A stretch of DNA of 64,000 nucleotides from Streptomyces sp. CG4 (lineage in GTDB: Bacteria > Actinomycetota > Actinomycetes > Streptomycetales > Streptomycetaceae). Below, one piece after another: positions 42,463 through 52,267 of the stretch (position 1 is the first letter of the stretch; every line of letters begins with the position of its first letter). Location of the stretch: NCBI RefSeq assembly GCF_041080655.1, contig NZ_CP163525.1, forward strand, positions 7,936,001 through 8,000,000. Direction: 5' to 3'. A model generated the notes under the pieces. It was not told where the DNA came from. It did not search any database and worked only from the letters and a program-made list of their open reading frames with translations. The position numbers and the translations under genes are program-made.

Positions 42463-43509
42463 CTATTGGTTCGTGGGGTCTCCGTGCAGCCGGACCGTGC
42501 TGAGGATCTTCATGACGGTCGCCTGGGGCACCTCGCCCTTCACGCCCTTGGCCCCGTAGAAGTTGAACGACACGTAGTCGTGGGCCGAGTTCTGGAAGCC
42601 GAAGGTGAGCGCCTTGCCGTCGCTGGCGCACTTGCCCTTCTGGGGCGTGTGGCTCGACTGGGCCCACGCGTAGCTGCCCTGGATGCCGGAATCGGTCTTG
42701 AAGGGGGTGCCCTTCTTGTCGAAGGTGATGCTCTTCTTGTCGGGCTGGGTGTAGCCGCCGTAGACCCACCAGGCCGGCGTGTTGATCGCGATCTCGTCCG
42801 TGCTCTTGGCGCCGCTCGCGCCCTTGGAGCCCACGACGGCCAGGGGGGTGTCGTCGGTGCGGCCGTCCTTGTTGTCGTCGGAGGTGCACCACTTGGGCTG
42901 GTCCTCGGCGGTGCCCGACTGGATGATGTTGTCGGACATCCCGTTCTTCTGCTTCGGGAGGTCGAAGCCGATGTCGAGGCCCGGGGACTGGATCTGCCAG
43001 TCCGCGGGCACGTCGTAGGCGACGCCCCACCGGGGGTTCACCACGACCTTCCAGCCGGGGACGGTCGGCTTCTCCGACTGGGTGCCGCGAGGGTCGTCCG
43101 TCACCGACGAGGAGGCCGTGGGCCGGGGTGTGGGCGACTGGCTGGCGTGCTGCCCGCCCTTGCCGCCGTCGGCCTGGTCGTTCTTGTCGCCCTTCTTGCC
43201 GAGGACGAGATAGCCGGTCACGCCGGCGGCGACCACGACCGCCGCGGCGGCGACGATCGCGATCAGCTTCGTGCGGCCGCCGCCCTGCGGGGGCTGCGGG
43301 ACGGGCACGGTGGGCGGCTGCGACTGCCCCCACTGCGGCTGCTGACCGTACGGCTGCTGCTGACCGTACTGCCCGGCCTGCGGGTACTGCTGGTACCCGG
43401 GCTGCTGGTACGGGTTCGGTTGCTGGTAACCCGGCTGCTGATACGGGTTGTCCTGCGGGTTGTTCTGCGGGTTTTGCGCGCCCCCTGGCGGCTGCTGATC
43501 TGGCCACAT
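42463..43509 (-). CDS. Q/P-rich single-pass membrane protein with extracellular domain
   Basis: From ATG 43509 the 348-residue protein begins with a cytosolic Gln/Pro/Tyr-rich tail containing repeated NPYQQPGYQQ units (about residues 10-75), a membrane helix LIAIVAAAAVVVAAGVTGYLV (about 81-101), a Ser/Thr/Lys linker and an extracytoplasmic domain with WKVVVNPRWGVAYDVPADWQ and two cysteines that could pair. Such proteins are common in Streptomyces; the low-complexity tail may bind partners in the cytosol. Function unknown. Confidence 0.75.
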   Translation of the reverse strand: MWPDQQPPGGAQNPQNNPQDNPYQQPGYQQPNPYQQPGYQQYPQAGQYGQQQPYGQQPQWGQSQPPTVPVPQPPQGGGRTKLIAIVAAAAVVVAAGVTGYLVLGKKGDKNDQADGGKGGQHASQSPTPRPTASSSVTDDPRGTQSEKPTVPGWKVVVNPRWGVAYDVPADWQIQSPGLDIGFDLPKQKNGMSDNIIQSGTAEDQPKWCTSDDNKDGRTDDTPLAVVGSKGASGAKSTDEIAINTPAWWVYGGYTQPDKKSITFDKKGTPFKTDSGIQGSYAWAQSSHTPQKGKCASDGKALTFGFQNSAHDYVSFNFYGAKGVKGEVPQATVMKILSTVRLHGDPTNQ

Positions 43510-43958
43510 GGCCAGTAACCCTAATGCTGTCAGGGACACGATTCGGTCACCGGTCCTCGTCAGGGTGATAGCGAAGCGGGGCCAGCGGCGACTGGTGCTG
43601 GTCCGTTTCTGCTACTCGTGACGGTCGAGAGGTCGTGAGCACGGACCGGAACAGCCACGCGGACGTACGCTCTGCCCCATCGCTTGGGGAGTGCGGCCGA
43701 GCGGAGCGTCGTGGACGCCGGCACGTCGGTTCCGGGGAGCGGGCCGACCGACCCGGCCTTCGGCACCACGCGCGAAACGGACCGGAGCGGCGTGCCACGC
43801 CACATACACAGGCGGAGGGTTGTTGGATCCTCAACCGCCCCTATTGGAGCGGCCGTTGCTCCTGGGCGGGGAGTTGTGAAACAGGTGCAAGTCGGCGGAA
43901 CGCTCGACTAGGGTCATGTCCTACAAATGGAGAGGCGCCCTGGGGTGGAGGGAAGCGC
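43510..43958. other. Gene-free divergent region upstream of the Trypco1 operon
   Basis: No supported gene, tRNA or strong repeat was found in these 449 bases between the Q/P-rich membrane protein (minus) and the Trypco1-like gene (plus). Promoters for both should be here; no clear consensus pair was seen. Confidence 0.5.
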
Positions 43959-44300
43959 GTGGCTGTTCTTGCTCGCATGGCCTTGGACGACGGCGGATCG
44001 GTCTTGGTCGAGACGGCGGCCGGGGTGGACTCTGACGGGCCGGTGAAGGCCGCCAGGATCGGTGACGTCATCCACGATCTGCCCACGAACCTGCAGGCGG
44101 CCCTTGGCTCTGTCACGGAGACCGCTCGGGCGGCGTTGGAGCAGTTACGCAGCGCCGGGCCCACCGAAGTCGAGGTGGAGTTCGGTGTCGATCTGTCCTG
44201 CCAGGCCGGCGTCGTGATCACCAGGGGCGAGGCCGCGTGTCACCTCAAGATCAGGGCGACGTGGCGGCGCGCCGGGTCGGACACCGGCGCGGAAGGCTGA
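43959..44300 (+). CDS. Trypsin-co-occurring domain 1 (Trypco1)-like protein
   Basis: From GTG 43959, preceded by GGAGGGA, the 113-residue protein has the pattern of the CU044_2847/Trypco1 family: GGSVLVETA near the start, a central helix and EVEVEFGVDLSCQAGVVITRG followed by a final strand. In published surveys of bacterial conflict systems these small proteins accompany trypsin-like proteases and STAND ATPases. Here the gene ends four bases before the start of exactly such a protease/ATPase/WD40 gene, so they form one operon. Its role is probably substrate or regulator of the protease, which is inference. Confidence 0.75.
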   Translation: MAVLARMALDDGGSVLVETAAGVDSDGPVKAARIGDVIHDLPTNLQAALGSVTETARAALEQLRSAGPTEVEVEFGVDLSCQAGVVITRGEAACHLKIRATWRRAGSDTGAEG

Positions 44301-44304
44301 CTCG

Positions 44305-47300
44305 GTGGACGCCGGCCCCTCGGTGACGGGCAGTCAGCTGTCCGCCGCAGTCGCCCAGATCCTCGACTCGGCAGGTGCGGTGGCCGGCGCGGGCTTCCTC
44401 GTCGCGGACGCGGTCGTGCTCACCTGCGCCCACGTGGTCGCCGCCGCCGGAAGCGGCCCGGACGGCACGTTGCATGTCGCCTTCCCGCAGGCCCCCGGCG
44501 CACCGCGGGCACAGGGCCAGGTGCTCGCCGAACCGTGGCGCGCCCCCGCCGCCGAGGACGTCGCAGTGATACGCCTCGCGCAGGGGCCCGCCGGCGTTGC
44601 ACCGCTGCCGCTGGGTTCTGCCGAGGGCTGCCAGGGGCACCGCGTGCGTTCATTCGGCTTCCCCGGCCAGGCGCCGCCCGGCGGTCATCACGGCTACGGT
44701 ACGGCTGGTCATCTGCTGGCCCCCGGTTCCGCCGGCGCCGACGCGGGCGGCGGTTCGCTGCTGCAGCTGACCGACGCCAACGACCTGACCACCGGCTTCA
44801 GCGGTGCACCGGTGCTCGACGAGCAGACCGGCCGGGTCACCGGCATGGTCACCGCCATCGCAGCTCCCGATGTGCATCTGAAGGGGCTCGGCATCGCCTA
44901 CGCCACCCCCACCGAGGTGCTGCGGGAGATCTGGCCGCAGCTGGCCGTGCGCGACGACGTACGCCCCTACCGGGAGCTGGAGCCGTTCACCGCCGAGCAC
45001 GCCGCCTGGTTCCACGGCCGGGATGCCGCTGTCGAGCGGGTGCTGGCGGCCCTGGCCGGGCAGCGCCGCGCTGTGCTGCTGCTCGGGCCGTCCGGCGCGG
45101 GCAAGTCCTCCCTGGTCCAGGCCGGGGTGCTCCCGGCGCTCGCCGCGGGCCGTCTGCCGGGCAGTGACCGATGGCTGCCTGTCGTGGTGCGCCCGGAGCA
45201 GGATCTGCCGGCTCAGATCGAACGGGCCGGGCTGGTCGGCTCGGCCGACGACGGGATCCACGCCGCCGTGGACCGCCTGCTCACCGCCGAACCCGGCTCC
45301 CACCGGGTCCTGCTGGTCATCGACCAGTTCGAGGAACTCCTGACGCACGCCATCGCCAAGGGGCCCTCCGGCGACCGCCACTTGACGGCACTGCGACAGC
45401 TCACCACCGCGCTCACCTCGTCCGCCGCACTGGGTGTGCTGCTGGTCATGAGGGACGACTTCTATCCGAGGCTGGCCGCGCTCGCCCCCGAACTGCTCGA
45501 CGCCGTGGCACCGGGACTGGTGAACGTTCCCGCGACGCTGGACGCCCAGGACCTCAACGCCATGATCACATTGCCCGCCCGAGCGGCGGGCGCGCACCTG
45601 GAAGAAGGGCTCCCGGAACGGATCGTTGCCGACATTCTGGCTGCCGGAAGCGAGGGCTCCGCGAGTCTGCGGGCGCCGGTCACCGTGCTGCCACTCCTGG
45701 AGCTCACGCTGAGCCAGTTGTGGCAGCGACGCGTGGACGGATACCTCACACACGATGCCTACCAGGCCATCGGCCAGGTCACCGGCAGCCTGGCCTCCTG
45801 GTGCGACGACGCCGTCCGCAACCTGCCCGCCGAGCGGCGGCCTGTCGCGCAGCGGATCCTGACGGCACTGGTGCGGCCCGCGGACGAGGCCCACGACATC
45901 CCGGCCGTGCGCCAGCAGATTCCGGTGCCGACGCTGCGCGAGCTCGCCGTCGGCACGATGACCGACGTCCCGGATGACGAACAGCTCCAGCGCGCGGACG
46001 ACACGCTGTCCGCCCTCACTCGGCACCGCATCGTCACCACTCGCGCGGTACGTCTTCCGGGCCGACCGGAGAACGACCCCGACCAGCCCGTGGTGGCCGA
46101 ACTCATCCACGACGCGCTCATCCGCGAATGGGGGAAGCTGCGCGATTGGGTCGCCGACGACCGCCAGTTCCAGGACTGGCTGCGCCGCGCCCGTGAACAG
46201 CACGCGGTGTGGACGCGGTCCGCCCGCTCGGCCGACCTGCTGGACGGCACCGACCTCGCCGAGGGCATGTCGTGGTCCGCGCGGCGCGGACTGCCCGCCG
46301 ACATCGCCGCGTTCATCAACCTGTCGCACGCCGCCGAGACCCGGCGCCGCCGACTGCGCCGTGTCGGGGTGGCGTTGGTGATGGTCCTGGCACTCATCGC
46401 CTCCGGCACCGCGGTCGCCGCCTTCGTCGAGCGCGGCCAGGCCCTCGCACAAGGTCGCAGCGCTCGCGCCCGGACAGTCGCCGCCGAGGCCCAGAGCCTG
46501 CTCAGGTCCCAGCCCGGCCTGGCCAAGCAACTCGCCATCGCCGCTTACCGAATGGACCCGGCCGTCGGCACCGCCGGCATGCTCGCCGCACTGGAGGCAC
46601 CCGGGATTTTCGACCGCACCGACCCCGCGCTCGATCTGGCCGTCACCGGCGACGCCCGCACCCTGCTCCTGTCCACCGGCACGGACATTGCCGTCTGGAA
46701 CGCTTCCGGCGGCGAGATCGGCCGCATCACGGGCGTCGCGGCGGGCCCGCTGGCGGTCAGCCGGGACGGACCGGTACTGGCGGCAGGCACGCGGAGCGGC
46801 TCCGTAAGGCTCTGGTCCCTGGCCGATCGAAGGCACCCTGCACCGCTCGCCACCCTTCCTGGCGGAGCACGGGGCGTCGCCGCCGTCGCCGTCAGCGCGG
46901 ACGCACGGCTGCTCGCCGCAGGCGGCCGGGACGGTGCCATCCGGCTCTGGGACATCTCGGCCCCCGCCACGCCACGGCCGCTCCCGGCTCTGACCGGCCA
47001 CCGCGGAGGCATCGACTCGCTGGCGTTCTCCCCGACCCGCCGCCTGCTGGCCAGTCACGGAGCCGACCACCTGGTACGGCTGTGGGATCTGGGCGAGCCC
47101 ACGCACCCGTCACGGGCCGAAGCCGTTCCGGGCAAGGACCAGGTCGAGGCCGACACGTACTCGACGTATCGGTCGATGGCCCACGCGATCGCGTTCAGCC
47201 CCGACGGGACGATCCTGGCCGGGCCGGGTGACGCGAACAGCGCGGTCCGGCTGTGGAGCGTCAAGACCCCTTCCAAGCCACGTCTGCTCGCCGCGCCCGG

Positions 47301-48753
47301 CACCGATGCGATGACGGTGGGTTCCGCCGGCGACGACTGCCACAAGGGTCTTCAGTCGATCTCCTTCAACGGCGACGGACGTGTCTTCGCCACGGTCTGC
47401 AACGCCGGCACCGGGTCAGTGACACTCTGGCAGGCGCACGACATGGCACACGTGGTACCCGTCCACCAACTGCCGGGTGTCGAATCCTCGCACAACGGCC
47501 CCGCGCTGTTCGAGCCCCGCAGCAATGTGGTGCTGCACGCGACCAGCAACGGCGTCCAGCAGTGGGACGTCGGCGACCCCTACCAGCCGGGTGCCGACGG
47601 CAGTTACGGGCAGGTACCGAACGGCTTCGAGAGAAAGGCCGTGATCAGTGGCGGACGCAGGAGGCTGCTCGCCGTGGTCGGCGGGGACTTCGGCCAGCTC
47701 ACCGACCTCACCGGCAGCAAAGGTCACCATGTGCTGGCCGACCTGCCGGGCGGTGATGTCGGAGCGTCGGCCGCCGCCTTCACGCCCGACAGCACGGTGC
47801 TGGCCGACAGTGAGCACACCGGCACCGGGAAGCCGGTTCTCCGACTGCGCGACACGACTCGGGCGGGCGCTCCCGTGCTCGCCACCATCGACACCATCGA
47901 CCGGGGTGCGGTCAGCATCGCCTTCAGCCCGGACGGCCGGACCATGGCGGTGGCCGACAACAACGACTACGCGGGCGGCCACTTCCCTGCCGGGCCGTCG
48001 GTGAAGCTGTTCGACGTGCACGACCGGGCCCACCCGCAGCGGATCGCCCGACTGCCCGCCGACGCGTTTCAGGTCGCGGTCTCGCCCGACGGCCGCCTGC
48101 TCACCGCGAACACCGCCGACACACTGCTCTCGTGGAACATCGCCGATCCCCGCCACCCCGCCGTCCGGCCGACCTACCCTCTGACACCGGGCGGACTGAC
48201 ATCGAATACCGCGTTCCGTCCCGACGGCCGGTGGCTCGCGGTCGGTGACGGCAGCGGCACCATCCGGCTGTGGAAAGTGGACGGTGACCGGATCACCCGC
48301 ACCCCCAGCATCATCCGCTCGCCCGGAGCCGGCTCGTCCGCCCCGTCGTTCAGTCCCGACGGACGCACCCTCGCCTTCGTGGAGGACGGCGACCCGCGCA
48401 ACGTCATCGGTCCTGAGGACGGCCGTGGGCGTGTGGCGCTGTGGGATGTCACCGATCCGAGGGCTCCCGTCCCCCAGGGGGGAATGGCGTACCAGGAAGC
48501 GATGACCTTCTCGGGAACCGTCGCCTTCAGCCCGACCGGGCACTTCCTGGTCACCACGGTCTCCGAGTCGGTGGACGTGTGGAGCGCCGATCCCGAAGAC
48601 GACGTGCGCCAGCTGTGCAGGGCCGTCGGTGATGTGATCCAGCCGGAGGAGTGGCAGAAGTATGTGCCTCACGAGAGGTACGCCGCGCCCTGTGAACAGG
48701 AACATCCCAATGTCCCGGGCGTGATCGACACCGTGCCCCACGGCGCGTCGTAA
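44305..48753 (+). CDS. Trypsin-like protease / STAND ATPase / WD40 conflict-system protein
   Basis: The 1482-residue protein begins with a serine protease domain (His43 in LTCAHVV, Asp85 in EDVAVIRL, Ser166 in TTGFSGAPVL). Next is a STAND-type ATPase with Walker A GPSGAGKSS (from residue 261) and Walker B VLLVIDQFEELL (Asp340), then a helical region, one membrane-like helix (about residues 687-708, VGVALVMVLALIASG) and a C-terminal WD40 propeller array (about 770-1430, repeats such as GHRGGIDSLAFSPTRRLLAS and RLWDLG). WD40 repeats would sense a trigger and the ATPase would oligomerise to switch on the protease. Trypco1-like protein precedes it. Confidence 0.85.
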   Translation: MDAGPSVTGSQLSAAVAQILDSAGAVAGAGFLVADAVVLTCAHVVAAAGSGPDGTLHVAFPQAPGAPRAQGQVLAEPWRAPAAEDVAVIRLAQGPAGVAPLPLGSAEGCQGHRVRSFGFPGQAPPGGHHGYGTAGHLLAPGSAGADAGGGSLLQLTDANDLTTGFSGAPVLDEQTGRVTGMVTAIAAPDVHLKGLGIAYATPTEVLREIWPQLAVRDDVRPYRELEPFTAEHAAWFHGRDAAVERVLAALAGQRRAVLLLGPSGAGKSSLVQAGVLPALAAGRLPGSDRWLPVVVRPEQDLPAQIERAGLVGSADDGIHAAVDRLLTAEPGSHRVLLVIDQFEELLTHAIAKGPSGDRHLTALRQLTTALTSSAALGVLLVMRDDFYPRLAALAPELLDAVAPGLVNVPATLDAQDLNAMITLPARAAGAHLEEGLPERIVADILAAGSEGSASLRAPVTVLPLLELTLSQLWQRRVDGYLTHDAYQAIGQVTGSLASWCDDAVRNLPAERRPVAQRILTALVRPADEAHDIPAVRQQIPVPTLRELAVGTMTDVPDDEQLQRADDTLSALTRHRIVTTRAVRLPGRPENDPDQPVVAELIHDALIREWGKLRDWVADDRQFQDWLRRAREQHAVWTRSARSADLLDGTDLAEGMSWSARRGLPADIAAFINLSHAAETRRRRLRRVGVALVMVLALIASGTAVAAFVERGQALAQGRSARARTVAAEAQSLLRSQPGLAKQLAIAAYRMDPAVGTAGMLAALEAPGIFDRTDPALDLAVTGDARTLLLSTGTDIAVWNASGGEIGRITGVAAGPLAVSRDGPVLAAGTRSGSVRLWSLADRRHPAPLATLPGGARGVAAVAVSADARLLAAGGRDGAIRLWDISAPATPRPLPALTGHRGGIDSLAFSPTRRLLASHGADHLVRLWDLGEPTHPSRAEAVPGKDQVEADTYSTYRSMAHAIAFSPDGTILAGPGDANSAVRLWSVKTPSKPRLLAAPGTDAMTVGSAGDDCHKGLQSISFNGDGRVFATVCNAGTGSVTLWQAHDMAHVVPVHQLPGVESSHNGPALFEPRSNVVLHATSNGVQQWDVGDPYQPGADGSYGQVPNGFERKAVISGGRRRLLAVVGGDFGQLTDLTGSKGHHVLADLPGGDVGASAAAFTPDSTVLADSEHTGTGKPVLRLRDTTRAGAPVLATIDTIDRGAVSIAFSPDGRTMAVADNNDYAGGHFPAGPSVKLFDVHDRAHPQRIARLPADAFQVAVSPDGRLLTANTADTLLSWNIADPRHPAVRPTYPLTPGGLTSNTAFRPDGRWLAVGDGSGTIRLWKVDGDRITRTPSIIRSPGAGSSAPSFSPDGRTLAFVEDGDPRNVIGPEDGRGRVALWDVTDPRAPVPQGGMAYQEAMTFSGTVAFSPTGHFLVTTVSESVDVWSADPEDDVRQLCRAVGDVIQPEEWQKYVPHERYAAPCEQEHPNVPGVIDTVPHGAS

Positions 48754-48847
48754 CGGTACGCCGGTCGACGCACCGGCGCCCCTGTTTCGATCGGGGGTGG
48801 GCGTGAGGGGCTGGTCAGCGAAACTACTCGCCAGTAACATCTGGTCC

Positions 48848-49300
48848 ATGACTACGGAGAGCCCCTCGATGGGCGACATGCTGGCCACCGCGGTTCCGAT
48901 GGTGCGCACCCTGAACCTGGAGTTCGTCGAGGTAACCGCAGAGCGAGCCGTGCTGCGGCTGCCGGACCAGCCGGACTTCCACAATCACATCGGCGGCCCT
49001 CATGCCGGCGCCATGTTCACTCTGGCCGAGTCCGCCAGTGGGGCCATCGTGCTCACGGCCTTCGGTGATCAGCTTTCGCGCGCGGTGCCGCTCGCGGTTC
49101 GGGCCGAGATCGATTACAAGAAGCTGGCCATGGGGCCGGTGACGGCCACGGCGACCCTCGGCCGCCCGGCGGCCGAGGTCATCGCCGAGCTTGACGCGGG
49201 TGGGCGACCGGAGTTTCCGGTCAGTATCGCCATACAGCGCGAGGACGGAGCCGTCACGGGCGAGATGACGGTTGTCTGGACCTTGCGGCTGAATGGCTGA
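48848..49300 (+). CDS. PaaI/DUF4442-type thioesterase
   Basis: From ATG 48848 the 150-residue protein has the hot-dog fold signature LPDQPDFHNHIGGPHAGAMF, in which Asn/His/Gly segments shape the thioester site, followed by AVRAEIDYKKLAMGPVTATA and a final EMTVVWTLRLNG strand. It should hydrolyse an acyl-CoA or aryl-CoA. A tandem AATGGCTG duplication follows near the stop. A decayed paralogous end lies at 52268. Confidence 0.8.
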   Translation: MTTESPSMGDMLATAVPMVRTLNLEFVEVTAERAVLRLPDQPDFHNHIGGPHAGAMFTLAESASGAIVLTAFGDQLSRAVPLAVRAEIDYKKLAMGPVTATATLGRPAAEVIAELDAGGRPEFPVSIAIQREDGAVTGEMTVVWTLRLNG

Positions 49301-49338
49301 ATGGCTGAGGGCGCAAGCGAGCTGCCGGAGGACTGCTG

Positions 49339-49370
49339 TGGCATCCGAAGGGCCGGCCCTTCGGATGCCA
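49339..49370. terminator. Perfect 32-bp palindrome, bidirectional terminator
   Basis: TGGCATCCGAAGGGCC is followed without any spacer by its exact reverse complement. It sits in the 74-base gap between the thioesterase and the convergent hydrolase stops, so both mRNAs would form a strong hairpin. Confidence 0.85.
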
Positions 49371-49374
49371 CCGG

Positions 49375-50715
49375 TCAGCGGACGAAGGAGATCTCCGGGA
49401 ACTTCTTGTCGGGCCCGTCGAGCAGGGTGCCATGCCGGTGGCGCAGTTCCTGGTCGAAGAACGCGGCGAGGTAGACGCGCTGGATCTCGATCGCGCGGTT
49501 GGGGTCGATCGTGCCGTACACCTGCTGGAGCTGGGCCGGGGTGAGCCCGAGCAGGCTCGCCTCCTGGGGTGCCAGCGCCTCGTCGTCGATGAACGACACG
49601 TGCGCCGCGCCGTGGAGCTGGATGTCGACCCGGTATCCCTTCAGATGCGACCACAGCGTGCGCCACGAACCGTCGTTGTTGCGGTTGTGGGTGCCGGAGC
49701 TGAAGAGCATGAAGGGGCGGTCCAGGTCCTTCCTCGGCGCCGAGCCGAAGAACTGGCCGTCCAGGTCGGCACCGGCGCGGATCCGGTGGTCGAACTGCAT
49801 GGCGGTGTCGACCGCCCCGCCGCCCAGCGAAGCACCGAACATCCCGATGCGGGACATGTCCACGGCGTGCGACAGCCCGGTGGGGAGCCTGGCGTGGTCG
49901 ACGTCCGGGTTGGCACCCTTGTCGATCGCGGCGAGCTGGTTGATGACGAAGTGGATGTCGGCGGCGCGCACGTTGAGCGTGTCGGAGGAGTGCGCGCCGG
50001 CCGGCATGGTGTTGACCTCGAGGCGTCCGCCCGGGAACTCCACCTCGTTGGCGTCGTGGGTGTGGTCGACGGTGACGACGAGATAGCCGCGGCTGGCGAG
50101 ATCCTCGGCGAGCACGGTGCCCCTCGCGCGGTCCGAGTGCAGCCCGCTGGAGTACAGCAGGACGGGCAGCTTGCCGAGCTTGGTGTCGACCGGGGCGAGG
50201 ACATGGCCCGCGGTTTTCGGCAACGTCACCTGCTGTGGGGTCAGACCCTGGGAGGCGAGGAAGTGGGCGCCGGAGACCGACGGCATCCACGGCGCCGCGT
50301 AGTGACCGCGAGTGGAGGCGGCCGGGTACCAGAACGACACCATCAGCTCGCGCGGCTTGTTGCCGGGCACGAACGGGTCCGTGCGGGACTTGTCGACGAG
50401 GTGAAGGCTGAACGTGCCCACGCCGTGGCGCCCGGTCGGCGCGGGCAGACTGAGCTGGAGACCGGACGTGCCCGCGCGGGGCGTGGCGGCCTCCGGACGG
50501 ACGGCCTTGTGCCGCTGCGGCGGCTCGTCGTGCTGGGGCGCCCAGGGCGTGTCGTCCTGGTCGGGCGAGAACCCGGTGGCGGTGGGCTTGCTGGGTGTCT
50601 TCGTGGCGGCCATCGCCGGCGTCATCCCCGCACCCAGGGCGATGGCCAGCGTACCCGCCGTACCGACCGCTCTGGCGATCACTCTGCGGCGGTGGCGCGG
50701 TCGGCGGTGTTTCAT
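49375..50715 (-). CDS. Secreted alpha/beta hydrolase, PAF-acetylhydrolase-like
   Basis: From ATG 50715, preceded by AAGGGG, the 446-residue protein starts with a basic segment RPRHRRRVIARAVG and a hydrophobic core ending MTPAMA-ATKT, a Sec or Tat signal. GMFGASLGGGAVDTAM holds the nucleophile Ser in GxSxGG, and HGAAHVSFIDD supplies the catalytic His; VLLYSSGLHSDRARG resembles the oxyanion region. This matches platelet-activating-factor acetylhydrolase-type lipases. It is probably released outside the cell as an esterase or lipase. Confidence 0.82.
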   Translation of the reverse strand: MKHRRPRHRRRVIARAVGTAGTLAIALGAGMTPAMAATKTPSKPTATGFSPDQDDTPWAPQHDEPPQRHKAVRPEAATPRAGTSGLQLSLPAPTGRHGVGTFSLHLVDKSRTDPFVPGNKPRELMVSFWYPAASTRGHYAAPWMPSVSGAHFLASQGLTPQQVTLPKTAGHVLAPVDTKLGKLPVLLYSSGLHSDRARGTVLAEDLASRGYLVVTVDHTHDANEVEFPGGRLEVNTMPAGAHSSDTLNVRAADIHFVINQLAAIDKGANPDVDHARLPTGLSHAVDMSRIGMFGASLGGGAVDTAMQFDHRIRAGADLDGQFFGSAPRKDLDRPFMLFSSGTHNRNNDGSWRTLWSHLKGYRVDIQLHGAAHVSFIDDEALAPQEASLLGLTPAQLQQVYGTIDPNRAIEIQRVYLAAFFDQELRHRHGTLLDGPDKKFPEISFVR

Positions 50716-51326
50716 GGGACCCCTTTGTCGGTCAGCGAACGAGGAACTGGCGATCGGCTGTCGTCCGCCGTACCGCCGCAGTGGACTACGGATCATGAGC
50801 CCCTGGCGTTCACCGCGGAGGCGGGCGGGACGAGCAGGTGAACCATGCGACCCGGTGGGATCACCGTTCGGACGGTTCTGCCCACTGCCCTTCGCCGCCG
50901 CGAGCGCACGAGTCGGCGAGTCTCGGTGGGTCTGCGGCTGCGCGTCGACGCCGACGGAGACTTGGCGGAGCGATGCCGCGACACAGCCTGTCGGAGCTGC
51001 TCCGAGGGCCGGTCGGGTTCGGCCGCGCCGACGCCCGGGCAGGTGGGCTGGGCGAGATGCCGGGAGCGGACGTCAACGTGCGGGCCGAGCCGGAACCGCT
51101 GCGGGGTTGGGGGAAAGCTGGTCGGACTCGTCGACCGCGGCTGGTCGCGGAAACTGTCCTACGCCGTAACTGCGCGGGCCTGCGCCCGGAGGCGGCGGTC
51201 GCAGTGGCGCTGCCGGACTGCCGCCCGCCCGGAACCCCAGCGGCTTGCGCTGCGGAGCCCTGATTCCTGAGCGGGCGGTGTTCCCAAGGGCCGGCGGTCC
51301 GCCCTGTGGACGCGCGGGACAGCTGG
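50716..51326. other. Gene-free stretch, possibly with decayed SH3-like sequence
   Basis: No intact gene is supported in 611 bases. Within it, DVNVRAEPEPLRG near 51073 and, one frame over, GKLVGLVDRG near 51114 resemble pieces of a bacterial SH3 domain such as those in exported Streptomyces proteins, suggesting a decayed gene. The identification is tentative; other frames in the region lack ribosome sites. Confidence 0.35.
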
Positions 51327-52147
51327 TCAGTTGATGGTCGCGATGCCGTCCGTCGTGACCGTGGGGCGGCCCGAGGTGCCGACCACGACGATCTTCAGGA
51401 GACGATCCAGGCCACCGAGCGGCCGGTGAAGGTCCAGCTGATCGAAGCCCCGGTGGCGGAGGAACTGTAGGAGTAGCCGCCGAGGTAGCCGGTGCCGCTC
51501 TTGTGGGTCCAGGTCCCGGTGCGGGTGGTGGAGGTCTCCTGGATGATCGAGGGCGTCCGGGAGACGGAGGCGCCCGCGGTGTTGCCGGCCGGGGCCATGC
51601 CGGTGCCCGTCGTGCCGCCGGTGCTCGTGTCGGCCTTGCCCGGGTCGATCAGGTCCACCAGCAGTCCGGCGGGCAGCGCGGCCGTGCGGTGCGCACCGGC
51701 CGCGCGAACCTGGATGCCGTTCGACGGCCCCGCCCATATCGGCGACATGCCGCCCCGCACCCCGGGACGGTTCGGCTCGGCCGGGTTGGGGATGTCGTCG
51801 GGCTGCTGCATCTTCAGCCATGCCGTCCAGTGGCTGTCCGCGGCCGAGCGGGTGCGCACTTCCACCGTGCCGCGCAGTGAGGCATGGGCACCGCGCCAGA
51901 TGACGCCGACCATGCTGAACGGGTCCGTGGACCGGGCTCCCAGCGTCTTGAGCGACGCGCTCGACCCGGTCAGGGGCAGCGAGTGCACATGCGTCTTGAC
52001 CGGTCCCGCCGCCGACGATCCGCCGCGCCCGCTGGTTCCGGCCATGGCGACGGCCGCCGCGGCCATGCCGCCTCCCGCGACGACCGCACCCACGCCACCC
52101 ACCCACCCACGCGCGCCGAAGGCCACATCCCGAACGCGGGGGCGCAT
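51327..52147 (-). pseudogene. Decayed secreted protein, amidase-like N-terminus with deleted C-terminal domain
   Basis: The first frame from about 52147 gives a signal-like N-terminus, then VHSLPLTGSSASLKTLG, VRTRSAADSHWTAWLKMQ and AALPAGLLVDLIDPGKAD, the N-terminal pattern of exported Streptomyces amidase-type proteins, followed by GYSYSSSATGASISWTFTGR. It stops after SVAWIVS at 51395. Immediately beyond, in another frame, LKIVVVGTSGRPTVTTDGIA and TIN form the normal C-terminal end. An internal deletion at about 51400 removed the intervening residues and shifted the frame. Confidence 0.65.
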
Positions 52148-52267
52148 GACCGGGACCGGCCGACTCAAGACCGCCGAACCGTTTGGGCACCCCCGAGACA
52201 TCAAGCGCACCACGCGTCGCTTGACGGACTACGGGGCGGGGACACCGGAGAGCGCCCCGAGTTCCCC

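Noticed and set aside
43680..43760. Possible tRNA-like stretch with GCCGAGCGG
   Set aside because: The D-loop resemblance is isolated; no consistent cloverleaf forms and no T-loop GTTCRA follows at the right distance.
50838..51270. Two overlapping plus-strand frames of about 141 residues
   Set aside because: Arg/Cys-rich shadow-like composition, no ribosome site and no match except a doubtful SH3-like trace split over two frames.
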